A DNA stretch of 8,283 nt from Solirubrobacteraceae bacterium (GTDB lineage Bacteria > Actinomycetota > Thermoleophilia > Solirubrobacterales > Solirubrobacteraceae): NCBI GenBank assembly GCA_030149625.1, contig JASLHP010000228.1, forward strand, positions 1 to 8,283, read 5' to 3'. The notes under the pieces are model-generated. The model was not told the origin of the DNA. It saw only the letters and a list, made by a program, of their open reading frames with translations, and did not search any database. This document shows positions 1 to 4,288 of this stretch, in pieces. A program made the translations under genes and the position numbers. The stretch's first letter is position 1; every line of letters starts with the position of its first letter.

Positions 1-222
1 ATGCACGGCCACAACGACTGAAGGCAAGTATGAACTTACGTCGTGGACGGCCGTGCATTCCTTGTTGCTGAAGTGACCTTCGAATTTTTTGGTCACTTTG
101 CTCTTCGCGACTTTGCCGCAGATCTGGTATTCGGGCGCCGCTGCCGAGGCGCTCGCCGAGGCGATCGCGCTCATCGCGAATACGGCGATGAGACACAGCC
201 CCACAATCCTGATGCGTTTCAT
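1..222 (-). CDS. Small secreted protein of unknown function, C-terminus cut by window edge
   Basis: The first 74 codons are visible and the frame runs off the left edge. The ATG at 222-220 is preceded by a clear Shine-Dalgarno AGGAG (233-237) at about 10 nt, which fixes the start. The N-terminus is a classic Sec signal peptide: basic MKRIR, a hydrophobic core at residues 6-20, then a small-residue stretch (ASASASAAA) with likely signal-peptidase sites around residues 27-29. The visible mature part is polar and lysine-rich, with Cys35 and Cys56 (motifs ICGK and NKECT), which could form a disulfide. I do not recognise a named family. Codons use more A/T in third position than neighbouring genes, including a run of six A, so GC is visibly lower here. 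The gene lies about 270 nt downstream of a good promoter, so its mRNA probably has a long leader. Export is well supported; function is unknown. Confidence 0.75.
   Translation of the reverse strand, partial: MKRIRIVGLCLIAVFAMSAIASASASAAAPEYQICGKVAKSKVTKKFEGHFSNKECTAVHDVSSYLPSVVVAVH
71..98. repeat. 8-bp inverted repeat AAGTGACC / GGTCACTT, 12-nt loop
   Basis: AAGTGACC (71-78) and GGTCACTT (91-98) are perfect reverse complements flanking an AT-rich 12-nt loop. The repeat lies inside the secreted-protein gene. Its GTGACCTT edge (73-80) recurs upstream of the gene at 349-356. It may be an mRNA hairpin or a coincidence of codon choice. Confidence 0.4.
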
Positions 223-308
223 CTGTCCACTGCTCCTTTTCCCTCTAGGAATGGATCGACCGACCCCGAGAATCCCCTTCTTCAGGACAGACACGCCCCG
301 AAGCCAGT

Positions 309-340
309 CGTTGTCGTCAGCTGTCTTCCAGCAGACAACG
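309..340 (-). repeat. Two-part hairpin in leader of secreted-protein gene
   Basis: CGTTGTC (309-315) pairs perfectly with GACAACG (334-340). Inside it, GCTG (320-323) pairs with CAGC (329-332) around a 5-nt loop, with an asymmetric internal loop between the stems. Transcribed on the minus strand it would fold in the 5' leader about 90 nt before the start codon. It may be a leader regulatory element or ordinary UTR structure. Confidence 0.4.
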
Positions 341-349
341 CTGTACACG

Positions 350-385
350 TGACCTTGGCAGAAAAGACCCTACGCGTCAAGGTCA
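350..385. repeat. 8-bp inverted repeat TGACCTTG / CAAGGTCA, 20-bp gap
   Basis: TGACCTTG (350-357) and CAAGGTCA (378-385) are exact reverse complements. The half-site centres are 28 bp apart, close to three helical turns minus a few bases, which would allow a protein dimer or looped binding. It could equally be an RNA stem in the leader. A TTGACG on the minus strand at 380-375 overlaps the right arm, but no good -10 follows it. Confidence 0.4.
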
Positions 386-405
386 AGTCAAGCCAGCGTT
401 GAGGC

Positions 406-449
406 AGCCCGTCGTGCACCTCCGTGCAAAAGCTCTGACACTGCGGGCT
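406..449 (-). repeat. Nested stem-loop with GGAG tetraloop
   Basis: TGCAC (415-419) and GTGCA (424-428) form a tight 5-bp hairpin; on the minus strand its loop reads GGAG. AGCCCG (406-411) and CGGGCT (444-449) can close an outer stem around it. It lies in the predicted leader transcript of the secreted-protein gene. The Shine-Dalgarno-like word held in the loop is notable, but no start codon with a plausible gene follows it directly. Confidence 0.35.
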
Positions 450-480
450 ACCTGGGCAATCCGCACCCCTTGCAACGCTT

Positions 481-491
481 GACATCATGTC
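481..491. repeat. 11-bp palindrome GACAT-C-ATGTC at predicted transcription start
   Basis: GACAT (481-485) and ATGTC (487-491) form a perfect palindrome around one central base. It begins at the position expected for the transcription start of the promoter at 498-527, a usual place for a repressor site. No regulator is assigned. Confidence 0.35.
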
Positions 492-497
492 GCGTCG

Positions 498-527
498 ACC
501 GTACCACAGGACGCAACCCACCGTCAA
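498..527 (-). promoter_or_regulatory. Extended -10 sigma70-type promoter for the secreted-protein gene
   Basis: On the minus strand, TTGACG (527-522) is followed after 18 bp by TACGGT (503-498). The bases before the -10 are TGG, giving an extended TGN element. The -10 fits the actinobacterial TANNNT pattern. Transcription would begin near 491 and run about 270 nt before the ATG at 222. This is the best-looking promoter in the window by sequence; its use is inferred. Confidence 0.5.
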
Positions 528-546
528 CCCCGGCGCCGTGTTGACG
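522..546. repeat. 7-bp inverted repeat CGTCAAC / GTTGACG over the -35 box
   Basis: CGTCAAC (522-528) and GTTGACG (540-546) are exact reverse complements separated by 11 bp, which themselves contain the palindrome CGGCGCCG (531-538), offset by half a base. The left arm coincides with the -35 hexamer of the minus-strand promoter and the right arm presents a TTGACG facing the other way. It could be an operator, or a weak hairpin after the methyltransferase gene. Confidence 0.4.
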
Positions 547-616
547 CTTTCAATTTGATGAGCTGGCCATCCAACTTAATCGCTGGCACGCCCCTGCAAG
601 GTGAAGTGCGAGTGGT

Positions 617-1282
617 TTACGACGCTCGTGCGACGACGACCGTGCGATCGGCCTCGGCGCGGATCTCCCAGCCCGGCTCCTGGCCGCCGCGAAAGCGCCT
701 CGCGACGAGCGCTGTCGGGCCGGGCAGCCCGCGCCCGCCGGGCCGATCGGCGCGCGCGTCGTGGAAGACGGCGCGCCCGCCGGGCGCGAGGAAGCGCCGC
801 CAACAGGACCAGTCACGCTCGCAGCCCGCCTCGGAGTGATCGCCGTCGATGAACAGGAGGTCGATCTGCCCCCGCCAGCGCTCGGCGACCTCGTGAGACA
901 GACGCGGGTGCCAGCACACGCGCGGGGCGTCGTGTCCGCGCCGGTGCGCCGCGCGGCCAACGGCGCGCCGCGTCGCCCACTCGCTCGCGCCCCAACCACT
1001 CGGCAATGCGTCTGGATGCGCGCCGAAGGGGTCGATCAGATGCAGCTCGGCGCCGGGGTCGAGTGCCGCGCACAGCGCCACCGCGGAGGCGCCCTCGTAG
1101 ACGCCGATCTCGACCACGCGGCGAGCGCCGCGGGCGGCCTCGAGCAGCACCCGCACATCCTGATCGGAGTGCATCGTACGCGGCGGGATCAGACCCGCCC
1201 CCAACGCCAGCGCGCGTAGACGAACGTCGTCGCGCAGGCGCACGGGCGTGAAGCTGCGAAGCGCCTGTGGGAGAACCGCCAT
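617..1282 (-). CDS. Class I SAM-dependent methyltransferase (Methyltransf_24-like)
   Basis: A 221-residue protein with Rossmann-type methyltransferase motifs in order: motif I VVEIGVYEGASA (residues 56-67) binds the methionine end of S-adenosylmethionine; the acidic LIDPFG (82-87) is positioned to hold the ribose; DLLFIDGDHS (141-150) is the typical Methyltransf_24 signature; and FLAPGGRAVFHDA (164-176) is the post-motif loop. The family methylates small molecules, sugars or O-linked groups; the substrate here cannot be read from sequence. The ATG at 1282 has only a weak ribosome site. The gene starts 27 bp after the Fe-S carrier stop on the same strand, so cotranscription is likely, although no functional link is obvious. 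The full domain is present and no transmembrane segment is seen. Confidence 0.88.
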   Translation of the reverse strand: MAVLPQALRSFTPVRLRDDVRLRALALGAGLIPPRTMHSDQDVRVLLEAARGARRVVEIGVYEGASAVALCAALDPGAELHLIDPFGAHPDALPSGWGASEWATRRAVGRAAHRRGHDAPRVCWHPRLSHEVAERWRGQIDLLFIDGDHSEAGCERDWSCWRRFLAPGGRAVFHDARADRPGGRGLPGPTALVARRFRGGQEPGWEIRAEADRTVVVARAS

Positions 1283-1309
1283 CGAGCGCCAGCCTACGCG
1301 CCCGGATGC

Positions 1310-1663
1310 TCAGACCGCCGAGACCTGCTCCTCATCGGCGACGCGAAACGAGGACCCACAGCCACAGGCCGCCACGACGTTGGGGTTGTTGACCTTGAAG
1401 CCGGCACCCTGCAGGCTCTCCTCGTAGTCGATCGTCGAGCCGCGCACGAACTGCAGGCTCTCGCCGTCGACGAGCAGCTTCAGCCCGTGGCTCTCGAACA
1501 CCACATCGGACTCGCGCTGCTCGTCGAACGCGAGCTGGTACTGAAAGCCGGAACAGCCGCCCCCACGAACGCCGACGCGCAGACCGGCGACACTGGTGTC
1601 CGCCTGCTGCGAGGCCAGGAACTCCTGCACCTTCTCGGCGCCCTTGTCGGTGATCTCGATCAT
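1310..1663 (-). CDS. erpA: A-type iron-sulfur cluster carrier (ErpA/IscA/HesB family)
   Basis: A 117-residue protein of the usual A-type carrier length. The three cluster-binding cysteines are present: Cys37 in GGGCSGF, and Cys100 and Cys102 in ACGCGSSF near the C-terminus. The family receives Fe-S clusters from scaffold proteins and delivers them to apo-enzymes in the cytoplasm. The CGCGSSF ending is closer to ErpA than to IscA as I know the families, so the symbol is tentative. I chose the ATG at 1663-1661 (MIEITDKG) rather than an upstream in-frame start at 1765: a GGGAG ribosome site (1671-1675) sits 7 nt before it, the extra 34 residues are Arg-rich and unlike the family, and a TATACT -10 falls inside the extension. 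It is divergent from bolA-grxD, which act in the same process. Confidence 0.93.
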   Translation of the reverse strand: MIEITDKGAEKVQEFLASQQADTSVAGLRVGVRGGGCSGFQYQLAFDEQRESDVVFESHGLKLLVDGESLQFVRGSTIDYEESLQGAGFKVNNPNVVAACGCGSSFRVADEEQVSAV

Positions 1664-1699
1664 CGTTCTGCTCCCGTGGACGACTGCAAGACTTTCCAA

Positions 1700-1705
1700 A
1701 GTATA
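1700..1705 (-). promoter_or_regulatory. Candidate -10 box TATACT for the Fe-S carrier gene
   Basis: TATACT on the minus strand is one base from the consensus TATAAT and sits in a short AT-richer patch within GC-rich sequence. Transcription would start near 1693, leaving a leader of about 30 nt. No good -35 is found 16-18 bp upstream, so it may need an activator or use a non-standard upstream element. Confidence 0.4.
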
Positions 1706-1790
1706 GCGGCCGCGCCGCTTGGGTCCGCTCCTTGCCGTGTGGCCACGGCGCGCCGCCGGAGCCACAGCCCACGCGCGCGCGGAGACCTTC

Positions 1791-1804
1791 TACCCTTGAG
1801 GCGG
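1791..1804 (+). promoter_or_regulatory. Start context of bolA: TACCCT and GAGGCGG just before ATG
   Basis: TACCCT (1791-1796) fits the actinobacterial TANNNT -10 pattern and lies 8 nt before the ATG, which would give a leaderless mRNA. Alternatively, GAGG (1798-1801) only 3 nt from the ATG acts as a short-spaced ribosome site. No -35 was seen. The two readings cannot be separated by eye. Confidence 0.25.
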
Positions 1805-2140
1805 ATGCCCGCCGCCGAGGACATAAAGCAGCGCATCGAGGCCGCGATCGACGGCGCACACGCCGAGGTCGAGGACTACACCGGCGGCGGCGACCACTTC
1901 CGCGCGACCGTCACAGCCTCCGTGTTCGACGGCCTCAGCCGCATCGAGCAGCACCGTCTCGTGTACGCGGTGTTCGGGACGGAGATCGGCGGCGCGATCC
2001 ACGCCCTCGCGCTGAAGACCCAGACCCCGTCGACGATCCAGACGCCGTCTACGACCCAGACCCCCTCGACGATCCAGACCCCGTCTACGACCCAGACCCC
2101 GTCGACGACCCAGACCCCGTCGACGATCCAGACCAACTGA
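1805..2140 (+). CDS. bolA: BolA family protein with repetitive Thr/Pro/Ser tail
   Basis: A 111-residue protein. Residues 1-72 are a complete BolA domain: an N-terminal helix (EDIKQRIEAAIDG), the VEDYTGGGDHF loop with the family His, the strand FRATVTASVF, the helix motif IEQHRLVYAVF and the closing GAIHALALKT with the second conserved His. BolA proteins bind CGFS glutaredoxins and share a [2Fe-2S] cluster, acting in Fe-S delivery and iron sensing; the next gene is such a glutaredoxin, 16 bp downstream. The domain would normally end near ALALKT. Here it continues with six copies of QTPST(I/T) and ends QTN, a disordered tail of about 39 residues encoded by an 18-bp tandem repeat. The start at 1805 puts Met right before the first family helix; the frame extends upstream but that part overlaps the divergent carrier gene. 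Confidence 0.9.
   Translation: MPAAEDIKQRIEAAIDGAHAEVEDYTGGGDHFRATVTASVFDGLSRIEQHRLVYAVFGTEIGGAIHALALKTQTPSTIQTPSTTQTPSTIQTPSTTQTPSTTQTPSTIQTN
2021..2134. repeat. 18-bp tandem repeat, six copies, in bolA 3' end
   Basis: Six consecutive 18-bp units (2021-2128) begin CAGACC and are followed by a partial CAGACC (2129-2134). Each unit encodes QTPSTI or QTPSTT. Units differ at only four positions: 6, 9, 12 and 17. The first three are third codon positions in the BolA frame and all changes there are silent; the fourth swaps Ile and Thr. Units one and six are identical. The period is a multiple of three, so copy-number change would not break the gene. Confidence 0.92.
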
Positions 2141-2156
2141 GAGCCAGGAGCCCTCC

Positions 2157-2537
2157 ATGTCCGCCAGCCAGTCCCAGCCACTTCCGATGTCGAGCAGCCA
2201 GCCCACCGCCGCTCCCGCCCCGAGCGACACGCCGAACCCGATCCGCGAGGCGATCGCCGGGGCGATCGAGGAACACAAGGTGATCCTGTTCATGAAGGGC
2301 ACCCCCGAGGCGCCCGCGTGCGGCTTCTCGGCGCGCACGGTCGCCGCGCTGCAAGCGCTCGACGCGCCGTTCGCCGCCGTCGATGTCCTGCCGGACCCGC
2401 GCATCCGCCAAGAGCTCTCCGCGGTCTCGAACTGGCCGACGATCCCTCAGCTGTTCGTTGACGGCGAGCTGATCGGCGGCTGCGACATCGTGATCGAGAT
2501 GTACGAGTCGGGCGAGCTCGCGCAAGCATTGCTGTAG
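2157..2537 (+). CDS. grxD: Monothiol CGFS glutaredoxin (Grx4/GrxD type)
   Basis: A 126-residue protein. After a Ser/Pro/Ala/Gln-rich extension (residues 1-26) comes a single glutaredoxin domain: KVILFMKGTP (41-50) with the glutathione-contacting Lys47, the active-site CGFS (55-58), WPTIPQLF (93-100) with the cis-Pro, and GGCD (107-110). CGFS glutaredoxins bind a glutathione-ligated [2Fe-2S] cluster as homodimers or as heterodimers with BolA and pass it on; they are poor disulfide reductases. The ATG at 2157 has AGGAG (2146-2150) 6 nt upstream, which favours it over Met11. It sits 16 bp after bolA and 13 bp before the degV-like gene, so all three are probably one transcript. The extension before the domain is longer than usual and resembles the low-complexity tail of the preceding BolA. 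Confidence 0.95.
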   Translation: MSASQSQPLPMSSSQPTAAPAPSDTPNPIREAIAGAIEEHKVILFMKGTPEAPACGFSARTVAALQALDAPFAAVDVLPDPRIRQELSAVSNWPTIPQLFVDGELIGGCDIVIEMYESGELAQALL

Positions 2538-2550
2538 CGTCCCGCGCCGC

Positions 2551-3414
2551 ATGGCCCCCGTCGCGATCGCAACCGACAGCACGCACTACCTTCCCCGCAC
2601 GCTCGCCGATGCGCAGGAAGTTCATCAGGTCAGCCTGTACGTGGGCTGGAAAGGCCAGCCGGAGCGCGAGCTGGAGATGGACGGCTTCGACCGCTTCTAC
2701 AAGCGCCTGCGCGACGATCGTGAACTGCCGAGCACCTCGCAGCCGTCGATTGGCGACTTCCTCGCCGTGTGGGAGCCGCTGATCGAGGCGGGCCACGACG
2801 TCGTCTCGGTCCACCTCGCGGGGGGCATCTCTGGTACCTGCGAGGCGGCGCGACAGGCGCACGGTCTGCTCAGCGAGCGCGGTCTCGGCGAGCGCGTCGC
2901 GGTCATCGACGGCGAAACCGCCTGCGGTGGCACCGGTCTGCTCGTGCTCGCCGCCTGCGCCGCCGCGCGCGGCGGCGCGGACAAGGATGCCGTGGTCGCG
3001 CGCGTGCGCGAGGCGCGAGCGCGACTGCGGATCTGGTTCTGCCTGGACACGCTCGAGTACCTCAGGCGCGGTGGACGGGTCGGCAAGGCGCAGGCGTGGC
3101 TGGGCGGCACGCTCAGGATCAAGCCGATCCTCTCGCTCGAGCGCGAGATCGTTCCGGTCGAGCGCGTGCGCACCGCCGCGCGCGCGTTCGAGCGGATGGT
3201 CGCGTATGCGCGCGAGCTCCACGACGACGGCGCCGAAGGCTGGGTCGTGCAGCACATCCAAGCGCCCGAGCAGTCTCAGCGCCTGATCGAGCGCTGCCGC
3301 GAGATCTTCGACTCAGAGCCCGTGTTCACATCCGAGGTCGGTCCGGTGATCGGGACCTACACGGGCCCCGGATTGATCGGCGTGGGCGCGATCCCGCGCA
3401 CCCTGCTCGCCTGA
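2551..3414 (+). CDS. DegV/FakB family fatty-acid-binding protein
   Basis: A 287-residue protein of normal DegV length. Motifs run in order: VAIATDST (residues 4-11), the STSQPS loop (61-66), VSVHLAGGISGT (86-96), where Ser/Thr contact the fatty-acid carboxylate, CLDTLEYLRRGGRVGKAQAWLGG (164-186) followed by KPIL, and GPVIGTYTGPGLIGVG (264-279). In FakB proteins a bound fatty acid is presented to the kinase FakA, which makes acyl-phosphate for phospholipid synthesis. No fakA (DAK domain) lies in the window. Many family members have His where this protein has Tyr270 in the GTYTGPG loop. The gene follows grxD by 13 bp without a clear ribosome site, so it probably depends on readthrough from upstream. 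Its TGA abuts the stop of the opposing gene with no base between. Confidence 0.93.
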   Translation: MAPVAIATDSTHYLPRTLADAQEVHQVSLYVGWKGQPERELEMDGFDRFYKRLRDDRELPSTSQPSIGDFLAVWEPLIEAGHDVVSVHLAGGISGTCEAARQAHGLLSERGLGERVAVIDGETACGGTGLLVLAACAAARGGADKDAVVARVREARARLRIWFCLDTLEYLRRGGRVGKAQAWLGGTLRIKPILSLEREIVPVERVRTAARAFERMVAYARELHDDGAEGWVVQHIQAPEQSQRLIERCREIFDSEPVFTSEVGPVIGTYTGPGLIGVGAIPRTLLA

Positions 3415-3636
3415 TCAAATACGACGACGCCGGCGGCGACGGCGCAGCGCGCGCGCGCCGACCATCAGCCCGACGACCGCCACGCCCACGGTTATTTCGC
3501 TGCGGTGACGCTCGATGTGCGCGCGCCAATCCGTCAAGCGCGTGACCTCCCCGCGCAGGCGCTGCACCGATACTGCGAGCTCCATGCGGTTCGCCTCGAT
3601 CGAGCTGCGGATCTCCGCCGGCGTGCGCTGGGCCAT
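3415..3636 (-). CDS. DUF3618 family small membrane protein
   Basis: A 73-residue protein starting MAQRTPAEIRSSIEANR, the typical DUF3618 opening (R-x-P-x-E-I-x-x-x-I-E), followed by an amphipathic helix up to about residue 47, one transmembrane helix (48-64) and a strongly basic end with eight consecutive Arg (65-72) that should stay cytoplasmic. The ATG overlaps the TGA of the holin-like gene by one base (TGATG), indicating translational coupling and fixing this start. The family is widespread in Actinobacteria beside holin-like DUF1469 proteins; its function is unknown. The TGA directly abuts the degV-like stop on the other strand, making the palindrome TGATCA (3412-3417). Confidence 0.85.
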   Translation of the reverse strand: MAQRTPAEIRSSIEANRMELAVSVQRLRGEVTRLTDWRAHIERHRSEITVGVAVVGLMVGARALRRRRRRRRI

Positions 3637-4145
3637 CAGCTCTGCCCTCCGCCAGCGGCAGCCGGATGGGGGATGTTGCTGGCCGCGGCCGCGGCAGGCG
3701 CCGTTCCGGGACCCACGCTCTCGCGGATCTTGCGGGCCTCGTCGATCGCCATGCTGGGCACCGGTGGCGAGCCTCTTTTGACCGCCCTGGCCGCGATCAG
3801 TCCCGCGAGCAGACCGAGCACGATCAAGATCACCGACATCGCGAAGAAACCCCAGAAGTATGTGAATTTGTTGCCGATCGGCAGGTAGTAGTAGAGCAGC
3901 CACGCGCACCCGTCGAGCGCGAACACGAGCGCTGTGAAGAAGAACACGCCGGCGGCTGCGCCCACGACCGCGCCCTTGACGAGCTTGGTCGCCTTTTCGC
4001 TCATCTCGACCTTTGCGAGCTCGATCTCCTCGCGCACCAGCAGCGAGGCGCGCTCGGACACCTCGGCGATCGCCGCCGCGAGGCTGAGGGTCTCTGGGTC
4101 CCCGGCGGTCCCCGCTTGGTCTGGCGGCGGCGGAGCGCTGCTCAC
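3636..4145 (-). CDS. Phage-holin-like DUF1469 family membrane protein
   Basis: A 169-residue protein with a GTG start at 4145-4143 supported by GAGGAG (4154-4159) at 8 nt and by a 4-bp GTGA overlap with the upstream DUF4235 stop. Layout: a Pro-rich N-terminus, the charged amphipathic helix LLVREEIELAKVEMSEKATKLVKGA (35-59) typical of the family, two transmembrane helices (about 60-88 and 95-120), then a Pro/Ala/Gly-rich cytoplasmic tail (125-169). These chromosomal proteins are named for remote similarity to phage holins; there are no phage genes here, so a lysis role is unlikely. A role at the membrane with the two neighbouring small membrane proteins is inferred from the conserved grouping. 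Confidence 0.85.
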   Translation of the reverse strand: MSSAPPPPDQAGTAGDPETLSLAAAIAEVSERASLLVREEIELAKVEMSEKATKLVKGAVVGAAAGVFFFTALVFALDGCAWLLYYYLPIGNKFTYFWGFFAMSVILIVLGLLAGLIAARAVKRGSPPVPSMAIDEARKIRESVGPGTAPAAAAASNIPHPAAAGGGQS

Positions 4146-4276
4146 TCCGGCGGCTCCTCGTCGAACAGACGCCGCCAAAGGACCGCCGCGCCGCGGTTGG
4201 CGAGGATGCCGGCGAGCGCGCCGACCCCCGCCAGAAGACCCTGCCACATCAGCCGCTTGACCATCTCGTTCTGCAT
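4142..4276 (-). CDS. DUF4235-like 44-residue membrane protein
   Basis: This very short gene encodes 44 residues: a basic start (MQNEMVKRLMWQ), one hydrophobic Gly/Ala-rich helix (residues 13-27), then a short end AVLWRRLFDEEPPE. The W-x-x-x-x-(G/D)-E-E-P-P ending is the hallmark of DUF4235 proteins. It starts 12 bp after the TetR stop, and its TGA overlaps the GTG of the holin-like gene by 4 bp, so it fills the gap between two genes with no spare sequence. The ribosome site is weak, consistent with coupling to the upstream gene. It is shorter than typical DUF4235 proteins (about 80-100 residues as I recall), so it may be a minimal form. Function is unknown. Confidence 0.75.
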   Translation of the reverse strand: MQNEMVKRLMWQGLLAGVGALAGILANRGAAVLWRRLFDEEPPE

Positions 4277-4288
4277 GCTTGCGCCAGT

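Larger units (their letters stand above)
223..616. other. 394-bp non-coding region: promoter and structured leader for the secreted-protein gene
   Basis: No convincing gene lies between the secreted-protein start and the methyltransferase stop. GC is lower than in flanking genes. Reading on the minus strand, it holds an inverted repeat over a -35 box (522-546), an extended -10 promoter (498-527), an 11-bp palindrome at the expected transcription start (481-491), a compact hairpin with a GGAG loop (415-428) inside a 6-bp outer stem (406-411/444-449), an 8-bp inverted repeat (350-385), a two-part hairpin (309-340), then the Shine-Dalgarno at 233-237. Three TTGAC words follow one another on the minus strand at 391-376. 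I saw no U-tract terminator for the methyltransferase gene. A 68-codon frame at 488-282 is probably spurious because its third positions are mixed. Confidence 0.55.

Noticed and set aside
1..58. 10-bp inverted repeat ATGCACGGCC (1-10) / GGCCGTGCAT (49-58)
   Set aside because: It lies within the coding sequence of the secreted protein (AVH recurs in both arms) with a 38-nt loop; coding coincidence is the simpler reading.
282..488. 68-codon frame on the minus strand (MMSSVARGADCPG...) starting 3 nt after the predicted transcription start
   Set aside because: Third positions are mixed rather than GC-rich, there is no ribosome site or recognisable motif, and it coincides with the structured leader. 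A near-leaderless small protein cannot be fully excluded.
761..1251. Long plus-strand frames opposite the methyltransferase, and similar long antisense frames elsewhere
   Set aside because: They are typical high-GC antisense frames, Arg/Ala-rich and without motifs, covering strands with well-supported genes.
1664..1765. 34-residue N-terminal extension of the Fe-S carrier
   Set aside because: The extension is Arg-rich and unlike the family, a TATACT -10 falls within it, and the GGGAG ribosome site supports the ATG at 1663.
2021..2134. CRISPR-like array
   Set aside because: The units are directly adjacent with no spacers, 18 bp long, and in frame with bolA.
1732..2283. Plus-strand frame with DPDPVDDPD repeats, and minus-strand frames with VWVVDG or GLGRRR repeats, across the bolA repeat
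   Set aside because: They are shadows of the 18-bp repeat. Unit-to-unit changes are silent in the BolA frame and change residues in the DPDP frame.
3636..4145. Holin annotation taken as a sign of prophage
   Set aside because: The protein is the chromosomal DUF1469 type, grouped with DUF4235 and DUF3618; no endolysin, capsid, integrase or attachment site is nearby.
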